DNA from: Bacteroidales bacterium
Lineage (GTDB): Bacteria; Bacteroidota; Bacteroidia; Bacteroidales; ML635J-15
Assembly (NCBI GenBank): GCA_017620015.1
Contig: JAFZRE010000027.1
Coordinates: 1 to 47,539, forward strand
Reading direction: 5' to 3'
Length of the DNA stretch: 47,539 nucleotides
Shown: positions 9,003-18,000 of the stretch, piece after piece
How the letters are laid out: each line of letters opens with the position of its first letter
Numbering within the stretch: the stretch's first letter is position 1
Notes under the pieces: model-generated
Seen by the model: the letters and a program-made list of their open reading frames with translations, nothing else
Databases searched by the model: none
Told to the model about the DNA's origin: nothing
Program-made: the position numbers and the translations under genes

Positions 9003-9495
9003 CCTTAACCGTGTTTTCCTCGGCATTGGCGGAAACCTTGGCGACCGACTTGGAAATCTGCGCCGTGCCGTCGAACTAATAGGCTTACACATTGGCAGAA
9101 TCGAAAAGGTTTCATCGGTTTATCTTTCGGAGCCGTGGGGATTCACTCATGCAAAATACTTTACAAACATTGTTGCGGAGGTTTACACATCATTCTCGGT
9201 TGATGAAGTTCTTACAAAAGTTTTTGAAATAGAGGCCAAACTCAAGCGTACCCGTTCGGGCAATGGCTACGAAGGCCGCACAATGGACATTGACATACTT
9301 TTCTTCAATAACGAAATCGTTAATACAGAAAGACTTGTCGTTCCACATCCGCACATTTGCCAGCGCAAGTTCGTATTGCTGCCGATGGCAGAAATTGCTG
9401 CCGATTTCGTTCATCCGCAAAATGGTAAAACGATGCAGCAACTTGCAGAAATATGCCCTGATAACGGGAGAATAAGAAAATTGTCGTCAATGTAA
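8968..9495 (+). CDS. folK: Dihydropterin pyrophosphokinase (HPPK)
   Basis: The 175-residue product transfers pyrophosphate from ATP to 6-hydroxymethyl-7,8-dihydropterin in folate synthesis. Seen directly are the N-terminal [11 protein letters not shown] segment, LSEPWGFT, the metal-binding DIDIL (D107, D109) and [19 protein letters not shown] near the C-terminus. The start at 8968 lies inside the radical SAM gene. It adds about 14 poorly conserved residues before the family core, and no later ATG is available before that core. It sits in a forward run with unrelated neighbours. Confidence 0.92.
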   Translation: MKSASATTAPNNLNRVFLGIGGNLGDRLGNLRRAVELIGLHIGRIEKVSSVYLSEPWGFTHAKYFTNIVAEVYTSFSVDEVLTKVFEIEAKLKRTRSGNGYEGRTMDIDILFFNNEIVNTERLVVPHPHICQRKFVLLPMAEIAADFVHPQNGKTMQQLAEICPDNGRIRKLSSM

Positions 9496-9525
9496 AAAAA
9501 ATCCTACACCTATTAATAAAAAAAT

Positions 9526-9533
9526 TATTTTTG
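9526..9533 (+). promoter_or_regulatory. Possible -7 element before the wbp-like genes
   Basis: TATTTTTG matches TAnnTTTG and ends only 9 bp before the ATG at 9543, so transcription would start almost at the start codon. No -33 TTTG is found 19-21 bp upstream, so the call is tentative. Confidence 0.3.
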
Positions 9534-9542
9534 CACTTTTGT

Positions 9543-10118
9543 ATGAACGAATATTTTGCACACGAGACCGCAGTCATTGACGAAGGCTGTAAGATAGGAA
9601 ACGGTACTAAGATTTGGCATTTTTCCCATGTAATGTCGGGTTGTACCATTGGTGAAAGTTGCAACATTGGTCAGAATGTTGTTGTATCGCCGGATGTAAC
9701 TTTGGGACGGAACGTAAAGGTTCAGAATAATGTGTCAATATACACGGGCGTAATTTGCGAAGACGATGTTTTCCTCGGCCCGTCGATGGTTTTCACAAAT
9801 GTAATCAACCCGCGTAGCGCAGTAAGCCGTAAGGATTGCTATCGTCGCACCTTGGTAATGCAAGGCGCAAGCATAGGTGCAAATGCAACAGTGGTTTGCG
9901 GACACGACATCGGCCGTTACGCACTTATCGGTGCTGGTGCTGTGGTCACGAAAAACATTCCCGACTACGCCCTCGTTGTTGGCAATCCTGCACGGCAGAT
10001 GGGTTGGGTGAGCGAATACGGATGCAAGCTCAAGTTCGACAACGAAGGATTTGCAACTTGTCCCGAAAGCGGTCAAAAATATAAATTGGAAAACGGAAAA
10101 GTAACAAGAATAGGATGA
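9543..10118 (+). CDS. wbpD: UDP-GlcNAc3NA N-acetyltransferase, WbpD-like
   Basis: The 191-residue product is a left-handed beta-helix acyltransferase. The hexapeptide repeats ([37 protein letters not shown]) run from about residue 17 to 135. The block [11 protein letters not shown] (82-92) and the GNPAR end (147-151) are characteristic of WbpD/WlbB, which acetylates the 3-amino group of UDP-2-acetamido-3-amino-glucuronate from acetyl-CoA. The next two genes encode matching steps. The ATG at 9543 is chosen over an upstream TTG that overlaps the promoter-like element. The last codon overlaps the next start in an ATGA. Confidence 0.87.
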   Translation: MNEYFAHETAVIDEGCKIGNGTKIWHFSHVMSGCTIGESCNIGQNVVVSPDVTLGRNVKVQNNVSIYTGVICEDDVFLGPSMVFTNVINPRSAVSRKDCYRRTLVMQGASIGANATVVCGHDIGRYALIGAGAVVTKNIPDYALVVGNPARQMGWVSEYGCKLKFDNEGFATCPESGQKYKLENGKVTRIG

Positions 10119-11065
10119 AGAATTTTGCAATAATAGGTGTTGGCGGCTATATAGCACCGCGCCATTTGAAAGCAATAAAGGAAACAGGTAATAACCTTCT
10201 TGTAGCTCTCGACAAGAGCGACAGCGTCGGAATTATGGATTCATATTTCCCGAAAGCCGACTTTTTTACAGAACCAGAACGCTTCGAGCGTCACGTTTAT
10301 AAATTGCAGCACGGTTCGAGCGAGAAACTGGACATTTTCAGCATCTGTACGCCAAACTATCTGCACGATGCACACATAAGAATGGCATTGCTCAACGGAG
10401 CCGACGCTATCTGCGAAAAACCGCTCGTGCTCAATCCATGGAACATCGATGCACTTTCCGAACTGGAAAAGGAAACGGGACATAAGATTTACAATATCCT
10501 TCAGCTCCGTTTGCATCCGGCAATTATAGAACTGAAAAAGAAAATCGAAGCTGGCGACCCCAACAAGATTTATGATGTTGACCTAACCTACATAACATCA
10601 CGCGGAAAATGGTTCCACTATTCGTGGAAGGGCGACATTGCAAAGTCGGGCGGACTTGCAACAAACATCGGCATACATTTCTTCGATATGCTTCAGTACA
10701 TTTTCGGCAAAAAGAAAATGCTCGTGGTTCACCACCGCGACAACCACGTGGTATCAGGTTATCTTGAACTGGAAAAGGCACGCGTGCGCTGGTTCTTGAG
10801 TGTTGACAGCGAATATCTTCCCGACGAAATCAAGGCAAAGGGCCAGACGACATACCGCTCTATCCAGATTGCTGGTGATGAACTCGAATTTACTGGCGGT
10901 TTTACCGACTTGCACACCGAAAGCTACAAGAATATCCTTGCTGGCAAAGGCTTTGGTCTCGACCAGGCTAAACCGAGCATCGAAATGGTTCATTTCATCA
11001 GGAATGCCGAAGTTGTAACCACTATGAAAGATTGTGAACATCCATTTATTTCAAGAATAAAATAA
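10115..11065 (+). CDS. wbpB: UDP-GlcNAcA 3-dehydrogenase, WbpB/WlbA-like
   Basis: The 316-residue product is a Gfo/Idh/MocA oxidoreductase with an N-terminal NAD-binding fold ([17 protein letters not shown]) and the family EKP motif (residues 101-103). The catalytic-region histidine is in [10 protein letters not shown] (H188). The GYIAPRH and [10 protein letters not shown] segments resemble WlbA/WbpB, which oxidises C3 of UDP-2-acetamido-2-deoxy-glucuronate to the 3-keto sugar. Its start overlaps the stop of the acetyltransferase gene by 4 bp, so the two are translationally coupled. The aminotransferase needed between these steps (WbpE/PorR type) is not in the window. Confidence 0.85.
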   Translation: MKNFAIIGVGGYIAPRHLKAIKETGNNLLVALDKSDSVGIMDSYFPKADFFTEPERFERHVYKLQHGSSEKLDIFSICTPNYLHDAHIRMALLNGADAICEKPLVLNPWNIDALSELEKETGHKIYNILQLRLHPAIIELKKKIEAGDPNKIYDVDLTYITSRGKWFHYSWKGDIAKSGGLATNIGIHFFDMLQYIFGKKKMLVVHHRDNHVVSGYLELEKARVRWFLSVDSEYLPDEIKAKGQTTYRSIQIAGDELEFTGGFTDLHTESYKNILAGKGFGLDQAKPSIEMVHFIRNAEVVTTMKDCEHPFISRIK

Positions 11066-11080
11066 TTAAAAGTTAGGCGT

Positions 11081-12379
11081 ATGAATAATATCTACGAAGC
11101 ATTAATAAACAAGCAGGCAAAATTATCCGTAATCGGACTTGGATACGTAGGTCTGCCTATCGCTTTGGAATTTTCGAAGCATATCAACGTAGTGGGCTTT
11201 GATGTGAAGCCAGAAAGAGTTGCAATGATGAACAACCATATCGACCCGAGCAACGAACTCGACAAGTCGGCATTCGACGGATGCAACATTACTTTCACTT
11301 CCAATGCTGACGACCTCAAGCAGTGCAACTTCTTCATCGTTGCTGTTCCTACTCCAATCGACGAGCACAAGCTTCCCGACCTTACTCCAGTAATCAAGGC
11401 ATCGGAATCGGTTGGCAAGGCTTTGAAGAAAGGCGACTATGTAGTTTATGAATCAACCGTTTACCCTGGATGCACCGAAGAAGATTGTGTTCCGATTCTT
11501 GAAAAGATGTCTGGACTTAAGTTTATGCAGGACTTCAAGGTAGGATTCTCGCCAGAAAGAATTAACCCGGGCGACAAGGCTCACTCGCTTACCCAGATAA
11601 AGAAAATCACATCGGGTTGTGATCCTGAGGCTGCTGAGAACATCGCAAAGGTTTACGAAATAATAATCAAGGCTGGTGTTCACCGTGCAAGTGCAATAAA
11701 GGTTGCTGAAGCTGCAAAGATTATTGAAAATACACAGCGCGACATCAACATTGCCCTTATGAACGAATTGTCAATCATATTCGACATCATGGGAATCAAC
11801 ACTTACGAGGTTTTGGAAGCAGCAGGAACAAAGTGGAACTTCCTGAAGTTCTCGCCGGGTCTTGTTGGCGGACATTGCATCGGAGTTGACCCGTACTATC
11901 TGCTTCACAAGGCAAAACAGCTTGGTTATCACGCAAGTATGATTAATTCTGGTCGTGCTCTCAACGATAGTATGGGTACACGCATAGCCGACAAGGTTGT
12001 AAAGATGATTATCAATGCAGGCAAGGAAATCACAAAGTCAAGGGTTCTCATCATGGGTATGACCTTCAAGGAGAACGTTACCGACATCAGAAATTCACGT
12101 ATAATTGATATTATCAACGAGTTGAAATATTTCCGTGTAAACTGTGACGTTGTAGATGCATTTGCTGACCACGACGAGGTTATGAAGGAATACGGTGTTG
12201 ATATGTCGAAGGAACCGACAGGCAAGTACGATGCAATTATCGTTGCCGTAAACCACCGTCCATACATGGAACTCACCGAAGATTATTTCAAGGGCATTTC
12301 TGCCGAAAACGGAATCCTTGTTGATGTCAAGGGTGTAATGCGTGGCAAGATTAAAGACTTGACATACTGGAGCCTATAG
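11081..12379 (+). CDS. wbpA: UDP-N-acetylglucosamine 6-dehydrogenase, WbpA-like
   Basis: The 432-residue product is a nucleotide-sugar dehydrogenase of the UDP-GlcNAc/UDP-ManNAc 6-dehydrogenase type. The N-terminal NAD site is GLGYVGLP (19-26). The central domain has EAAKIIENTQRDINIALMNE with K213. The catalytic cysteine is in GGHCIGVDPYYL (C266). It oxidises C6 of the UDP-amino sugar to the uronic acid, the first step of the WbpA-B-E-D route. It follows the wbpB-like gene by 15 bp. The order D-B-A and the spacing indicate one operon. A WbpO or TviB-like assignment is possible; the neighbours favour WbpA. Confidence 0.87.
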   Translation: MNNIYEALINKQAKLSVIGLGYVGLPIALEFSKHINVVGFDVKPERVAMMNNHIDPSNELDKSAFDGCNITFTSNADDLKQCNFFIVAVPTPIDEHKLPDLTPVIKASESVGKALKKGDYVVYESTVYPGCTEEDCVPILEKMSGLKFMQDFKVGFSPERINPGDKAHSLTQIKKITSGCDPEAAENIAKVYEIIIKAGVHRASAIKVAEAAKIIENTQRDINIALMNELSIIFDIMGINTYEVLEAAGTKWNFLKFSPGLVGGHCIGVDPYYLLHKAKQLGYHASMINSGRALNDSMGTRIADKVVKMIINAGKEITKSRVLIMGMTFKENVTDIRNSRIIDIINELKYFRVNCDVVDAFADHDEVMKEYGVDMSKEPTGKYDAIIVAVNHRPYMELTEDYFKGISAENGILVDVKGVMRGKIKDLTYWSL

Positions 12380-12394
12380 CAAACAGGTATGCTG

Positions 12395-12610
12395 TCCCAG
12401 AAATGTCATGCTGACTCCAAAATGTCATGCAAACAATGAAATGTCATGCTGAATTTATTTCAGCATCTATTACTATAGATCCTGAAACAAGTTCAGGATG
12501 ACCAAATCCTGAAACAAGTTCAGGATGACCAAATGCTGAAACAAGTTCAGGATGACCAAATGCTGAAACAAGTTCAGGATGACCAAATGCTGAAACAAGT
12601 TCAGGATGAC
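12395..12610. repeat. REP-like palindrome array with five 27-bp tandem units
   Basis: From 12481 there are five head-to-tail copies of a 27-bp unit built on the palindrome CCTGAAACAAGTTCAGG (later copies begin GCTGAA). Just before them lie three ATGTCATGC boxes and a second palindrome, TGCTGAATTTATTTCAGCA. The same two palindromes recur at 22350-22580. Because 27 bp is nine codons, the minus strand stays open and gives a spurious peptide repeat. Confidence 0.85.
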
Positions 12611-12628
12611 TAGGATAAAAACATAAAG

Positions 12629-12655
12629 AAAAGGCTGTCATACGACAGCCTTTTT
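12629..12655. terminator. Bidirectional intrinsic terminator
   Basis: AAAAGGCTGTC (12629-12639) and GACAGCCTTTT (12644-12654) form a perfect stem around ATAC, with a T-run on each strand. It lies between the convergent wbpA-like gene and the anti-sigma-like gene and can serve both. Confidence 0.85.
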
Positions 12656-12685
12656 CATAAATGCTCACAAAATACGGAATTAGAA

Positions 12686-14248
12686 TTATCGTCTAATCAA
12701 CTGCACCGTACCCTTGTGACTTAACTTTTCGTTCTTGTCGCTGGTTGCAGTAATCACATAGAAATACACACCTTCCGAGGCTTCGTTGTTGCCACTAATC
12801 TTTCCGTCCCAGTACTTGTCGAGTTGCTGGCTGTGGAAAACCAATTGACCGGACTTAGTGTATATTGACAAGTCGTAGTCGAGCAAAGTACCGTCATAGT
12901 ATATTGTAAACTCATCGCCGATACCGTCGCCGTTTGGTGTAAATACGTTCGGAATCCTAAAGTCGCTCGATACGACATCGATGGTTTTCGAGTATCTGCT
13001 TTCGCAGTCGCCTGTACGGGCAACAAGTTCCACAGTATATTTGCCGTTGCTCTTGAACTCATAGTCAAAATTGTAATCGGTTGATATTACTATACCGTTT
13101 ACAAGCCACTCGAAATCAACGTTCTGAACATTTCCAGAATCATCAAGCCTTGTGTAGTTGCGGAAATTGTATGCCTTGTCGTTGAAAGCGTCCTTTGTGC
13201 TTTCAAAAGTAGCATTCAGTTTAGTCTTGTCTATTACAACAACTGTATCGTATGCGATGCACGAATTTGTGTAATTTATTTCAACGGTATATGTGCCGGC
13301 ATTCAGTCCTGAGAAGATTCCGCTGCGTGAAATTTCCTTGCCGTTAATCTTGCAATAGCTTATTGCCGACTGCGACTTTATCTCAATCTGACCATTATTT
13401 CCAGAGCAGTAGTTAGCCTTCGTGCTTACCGAATGGTTCATCTTTTCGGCAACATTTACGTCGAATGCGACTTTCGATGAGCACCTGCCGTCAGCAGTCA
13501 GCAATATGGTGTTTCTGCCCGAATTCAATCCGCTAAGTTCGTATTTGTTGGCATTCAGCTTTTTTACCGAGTAGCCTTCGTCATTCCACGAAATAGGGGA
13601 GGCAGAAGTAACATCTACTGTGAGTTTTTCTCCATAGCACAAGTCGGTCTTTGAAGCTTTTACGACCAGCTTTTCGGGCTCTACGAATGTAATCTTCACA
13701 GTATTGCCATTTGATAAATCGATTGTGTGTGTGCCGTAGGTAGTGCTGCTAATTTTAACTCCCGATGCAGCCTTTGTCAAATTCAATCCTTTCGAAGCCT
13801 TTACTTTCGAAGCGTCAATGCCTTCAATAGTAAGTTCGTCGCCACAAATTATTGTATCATTCAAGTTAAGTGCATCAACCTTGTTTTCGGGTTGTGATAT
13901 AAGTTCAGTAATCTTTGGATTGGAAGGTTCCGGTATGGACGTTTCACCGTTGGCGGCAACAAGCAAATCTGTCGGTTGATTTGTCACAGGTGCATCAGGA
14001 GTAAGGTTTTCTGTTATGGTATTTGATATTGGGGTTGATGTTTCGTCTTTTGGAAGATATACGACGAGCACTGCGGTAACGACAGCAACAGCCGCAACAG
14101 CAGAAATAAATAGGTATTTGTGTGCCGACAACACGTCAGAGAATGTTCGCTTTGGAATATTCTTGCAGACATTTTCAAATACCGACTCTGGCGGCACTTC
14201 CGTGTAGCCTTCGAGTTTTTGTTTCAATATCTTGTCAAAATCGTTCAT
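12686..14248 (-). CDS. Membrane anti-sigma-like protein with T9SS type B C-terminal domain
   Basis: The 520-residue product has no signal peptide. Residues 1-44 are a short cytoplasmic segment (DFDKILKQKLEGYTEVPPES) of the kind seen in Bacteroidetes anti-sigma-like proteins. A membrane span follows at about 45-64, then a long periplasmic part with Ig-like strands, a PKD-like domain (about 345-430) and a gliding-motility-associated C-terminal domain (about 433-520: IPNVFTPNGDGIGDEF, YFYVITATSDKN). It overlaps the ECF sigma gene by 4 bp (ATGA), the classic sigma/anti-sigma arrangement. The inferred role is to hold the sigma factor at the inner membrane. A T9SS-type domain on a membrane-anchored regulator is unusual and suggests that the secretion system itself is the sensed signal. 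Confidence 0.8.
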   Translation of the reverse strand: MNDFDKILKQKLEGYTEVPPESVFENVCKNIPKRTFSDVLSAHKYLFISAVAAVAVVTAVLVVYLPKDETSTPISNTITENLTPDAPVTNQPTDLLVAANGETSIPEPSNPKITELISQPENKVDALNLNDTIICGDELTIEGIDASKVKASKGLNLTKAASGVKISSTTYGTHTIDLSNGNTVKITFVEPEKLVVKASKTDLCYGEKLTVDVTSASPISWNDEGYSVKKLNANKYELSGLNSGRNTILLTADGRCSSKVAFDVNVAEKMNHSVSTKANYCSGNNGQIEIKSQSAISYCKINGKEISRSGIFSGLNAGTYTVEINYTNSCIAYDTVVVIDKTKLNATFESTKDAFNDKAYNFRNYTRLDDSGNVQNVDFEWLVNGIVISTDYNFDYEFKSNGKYTVELVARTGDCESRYSKTIDVVSSDFRIPNVFTPNGDGIGDEFTIYYDGTLLDYDLSIYTKSGQLVFHSQQLDKYWDGKISGNNEASEGVYFYVITATSDKNEKLSHKGTVQLIRR

Positions 14249-14778
14249 CGTTTAAAATCGTTTTTAATTATTTCAATCAAGTATTCTCTCGCTTTCTTCA
14301 GTTGCGAACGGCTTGTGGACTCGGTGATGTTTAGTTTCTCGGCAATTTCGTTGTGCTGATAACCTTCGATGACATACATGTTGAAAATCGTCCTGTAGCC
14401 ATCTGGCATCTTCGATATTGCATCCAGCAAATCCTTAGCCGACATATTTGAAACTATATCGGGGCTTTCGTCTTTGGCATCGGAATCGTCTTCGTCAAGT
14501 TCCGAAAACGAACTTCTGCCAAGCCTCAGATAGTTCAGCGACTCGTTCACTGCCATTCTTTGCAACCAGCCTTCAAAAGAACCTTCGAACCTATAGTCTC
14601 CAATCTTGTCCATAACCTTTATGAAGCAATCCTGAAGTATGTCCTGGGCTTCGTCCCTGTTCTTTGCATAACGCAAGCAAATCCCATAAACGAACGGCGA
14701 GAACTTTCTGTAAAGCTCTTCAAAAGCCTTCCGCGACTTCTGCTGACACTTCCTTATCAGTTTCTCGTTATCGCCCAT
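14245..14778 (-). CDS. ECF RNA polymerase sigma factor
   Basis: The 177-residue product has region 2 (about 20-85, including RDEAQDILQDCFIKV and FEGWLQRMAVNESLNYLR) and region 4 (about 115-170, with MPDGYRTIFNMYVIEGYQHNEIAEKL and the helix-turn-helix TESTSRSQLKKAREYL). Between them is an acidic linker. It is a group 4 (ECF) sigma factor of the kind common in Bacteroidota. A motif shared with the upstream region of the 21.9-kb operon lies directly before its start, so it probably transcribes itself, its anti-sigma gene and that operon. The -10 half is only 8 nt from the ATG, so the mRNA would be nearly leaderless. Confidence 0.93.
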   Translation of the reverse strand: MGDNEKLIRKCQQKSRKAFEELYRKFSPFVYGICLRYAKNRDEAQDILQDCFIKVMDKIGDYRFEGSFEGWLQRMAVNESLNYLRLGRSSFSELDEDDSDAKDESPDIVSNMSAKDLLDAISKMPDGYRTIFNMYVIEGYQHNEIAEKLNITESTSRSQLKKAREYLIEIIKNDFKR

Positions 14779-14786
14779 TTCGACTA

Positions 14787-14819
14787 TATGACAATTTAAA
14801 ATGCGATTTCGTTGCCTGG
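14787..14819 (-). promoter_or_regulatory. Putative ECF promoter, copy 1 (sigma factor gene)
   Basis: On the minus strand CCAGGCAACGAAATCGC (14819 to 14803) is followed, after 8 nt, by TTGTCATA (14794 to 14787). Copy 2 at 21982-22014 is identical in both blocks and in spacing. GGCAAC at -35 and GTCATA at -10, separated by 18 bp, fit an ECF-type promoter. AT-rich DNA just upstream could act as an UP element. Confidence 0.75.
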
Positions 14820-15090
14820 AAAATCAAAAAAAATTAAAAAATTTTTTAGTTGATTGAATGATAAAGATTTACGAATGAAAATTTTTCGTTGTTTTTTATT
14901 TACAATAGACGTTGCACGCAACGTCTCTACATATTTTTGAATCATTTTAATTTATTGCTGACGTTGCACGCAACGTCTCTACTATTGAATCTTCAAATTA
15001 TCAACCTTAGCTCAACGAAGTTAAATCTTGATTTAAAATAAAAAGATGGTCGCAAAACTGCGGCCATCTTTTATTTTGATAACTTATGTG
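14820..15090. repeat. Intergenic region with two AGACGTTGCACGCAACGTCT palindromes
   Basis: Two 23-bp direct copies of GACGTTGCACGCAACGTC plus TCTAC occur at 14908-14930 and 14960-14982; each is an 18-20 bp perfect palindrome. Near 14998-15023 is TATCAACCTTAGCTCAACGA, a dispersed motif shared with the regions near 281 and 22605. No gene is seen. Confidence 0.8.
15041..15072 (-). terminator. Intrinsic terminator of the giant cargo gene
   Basis: AAAGATGGTCGCA (15042-15054) pairs along 13 positions, with one G-U, to TGCGGCCATCTTT (15059-15071). The minus-strand side continues into a T-rich tract. It starts 19 bp after the stop codon of the 2136-residue gene. Confidence 0.8.
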
Positions 15091-18000
15091 CTATCTTACA
15101 AGATGCAAAGCACCTTCTGGATTGTATGGATGTCCGTCAAGACCTACTGCATCGATAATGTAGTAGTAAACACCCGGAGTAGCCTTTGTCGAGCCGTTCA
15201 AACGTCCGTCCCAACCAGCATCTTCGTTCTCCCAGTCGGTCCACTCATATACTACGCGGCCGTAGCGGTTGAGAATCTTTCCGTGGAATGTATCCAAAGA
15301 TTCGGCCTTTACCTGGAAGTAGTCGTTGATACCGTCGCCGTTAGGTGAGAAGATGTTCGGAACTTCGAGCGAACTTTCCTTGTCAACGCATATCGGGTCA
15401 ACGAATGCTGTATCGCGGCATTCCTGAATGTCTCTGTTCATTACAATCAAGAACGGTTCATAGCACTTGCCCGGTTCGGTCGGTTCGGTGTAGATGTGCT
15501 CTACAAGTTCGTCGCAGTTCTTTTCGATTGTGCCGTCACCGAAGTGCCATTCGCATACTCTGATGTTTACATTGTCGTAGTTGGTCGAGTTTACAAATGT
15601 TACCCTTGCTTCCGGAGCAACAAGGCTGTTGAGTGCGATATCTGCCGATACTGCGATATCAGCCTCAATCATACCGATTGTTCCAACTTCAACTTCTGGG
15701 AAGTCGTGGCACCAGATGTCGTTGTTGAAATATGTCTGGTAGCTCGATATGAATTCGTCGTTGAATGTACGGTAATCCGAACGATAGGTATATGTGCCGG
15801 CTGGCAGGTTGTAAACATGGAAGTCGGTGATTGCATAGCCTGTATTCGGGTTGGTTATTGTTGGACCAACAGTGGTGTCAATCCAGAAGAATGAGAATGT
15901 TCCAGTAGTGTCAAGGAATTCGATACCACCTCTGCCAAGTGCGCAGGTATCACCAATGATACGGTAGCTGTATTCTGGCAAGTAAGGTTCTTCGATAATT
16001 GCCCTGCCGATGTTCGATACGCAACCCCATCTGTTGGTTGTGGTAAGACCTACAACGTGGCTGGTTTGCTTGTCGTCCCAGTAAACAAATGCACGTGAGC
16101 CAATGTTTTCTGGATCTGTATAGGTGGTATCAATGTTACCATTGCCAAATTCCCAGTCATATACATCAAGGCTTCTGTCGTTTGCAGTAAGTATTGCTGG
16201 TCCGCCGAAGCACTTAGGAGGTATTACTACGATTGAATCATCTGGAACTACTGCGAATACAACCTTAACAGTATCCTTGTCGGTACAATATTCAGTATTC
16301 TGTACAGTCCAGTAAACTTCGAAGTATGGGTCCTGGTAGTTGTCGCTATTCCAAACTCTTGAATGTATCAAGGTATTCGGATCTGAACGGTCGTCGAATG
16401 TAACTGTGCTTGATGCAGCATTTGATGACCAGCGGCCTACACCGACACCATTGAAATCAACGTGCAGACGACCTACGGTGTCGCAGAATGTGATTGAAGT
16501 ATCTGTAATTTGTGCGCTTGGCTGCTGCAAGAACTCTATTGTCCAAGGACCTGCTGTATCCTTGCAGAAACGCTGGTTGTCTTGTGGACCAGTGTATTCA
16601 ATCCAGTAGAAGTCGTGACGACCATAGCTTGATACGGTAACGTCGGTTATTGTCTGATCAACAGTCTGGTTGTTAGGACCGAACTGAGTTGAAGGATTTA
16701 CTTCGTACCAGAAACCTCTTATTTCGTCTCCAGGATTTTCAGCACGCAGGTATGCGTATGTAAGTCCGCACACTGCCGTATCGCCTTCGTTCATGCTTAT
16801 TACAGCCGATGGAATTTCGTAGAAGTGAACCCATCTTACCTTCGAGTCGGAGCAGGTCTCCTCGTTGTCGCTTTGGATAGTCGGGTGGTTGGTTTCTGTC
16901 CATCTGAAACCTGCCAATCCGTATGCTGAGTAGTGACCTGTTGTGTTGGGGTCGTGGCGGTCGGTAAATGTTGCAGCACCACCAGTTTCGCTAGTCCATG
17001 TTCCTTCGATGTTGTCACCTTCCTGATGTGATGATGTTACATGCAACTGGAAGTCGAGACCGCAGACTGGGAGAGTATCGCGTGGTACCTGAACATTAGG
17101 TACTTCCATAAATTCTACGGTAACAGTATCGCGGTCGAAGCAAGTTGCAGCATCACCCATAGTGTTGATTTCTCTTACTATAAAGGTATATACACCGTAG
17201 TCGCTGACCTGAACGCCTTCGACAATGCTGTCGTGCGGAGTGTTAGTCCAAGTTACCTGAGCTGCTGGATTTGGCTTCTGACCTACTGTCCACTGGCAAG
17301 TTGGTGTGTAAATGCCATCTTCCGGCTGTAAGCTCCAAGAACCATTAAGTAGGTAGCTATTGCCGCAGGCTGCATGGTCGTTACCTGCATTAGCTGTTGG
17401 TTTTTCGAGGAAGCGTACGTGCATTGTATCAATTGTTACACAAGTTGCGTTGCGAGCAACAAAGTATATGTCAACATCCTGGTATCTTGTAACATGGATT
17501 GAAGTATCAAGAGTAAAGGTTGTGTTGATTTGTGACGAGTCAGCAAAGCGACCTGCAATGTCATCGGCCTTTACCATCCATACTGTTTCTACGTAGCCTT
17601 CTGATGCGGAAGCATCTGCACAAAGTTCAACTTCTCTACCGCAGACTGCCACATGGTTACCTGTAGAACCGCACTGGTGTACGCTTGCAACAGGAACTTT
17701 TCTGAATACTACATGCTTTACAGCTTCACCTGCGCAGTTGCCATCGGTGAGACGCGGGTCGTTAATAGGTTCCGACCATCTGAATTCGTATTCAACTTCA
17801 GAAACGTCGTCTGGAATAGGAACTGTTACTAAGCAGTGCGGGTAGCGGTCGCTACTTGGCGACAATGGATTGTTGTAGTTGTGGTAGATAACAGAAGGAA
17901 GTACTTGTCCGTTTAGGTTGTATGCTGTCCACCTACCTTCGTTAGCAGGATTTGTGTTGTAAACCTGAAGTTCTGCTGTGTGACCGCAAACGGTGTCAAC

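Noticed and set aside
12481..12610. CRISPR array
   Set aside because: The 27-bp units are contiguous, with no unique spacers and no Cas genes.
12444..12668. Minus-strand open frame of 74 residues with a nine-residue repeat
   Set aside because: It is the translation of the 27-bp tandem array plus terminator; repeats in phase with codons make it look open, and it has no start context.
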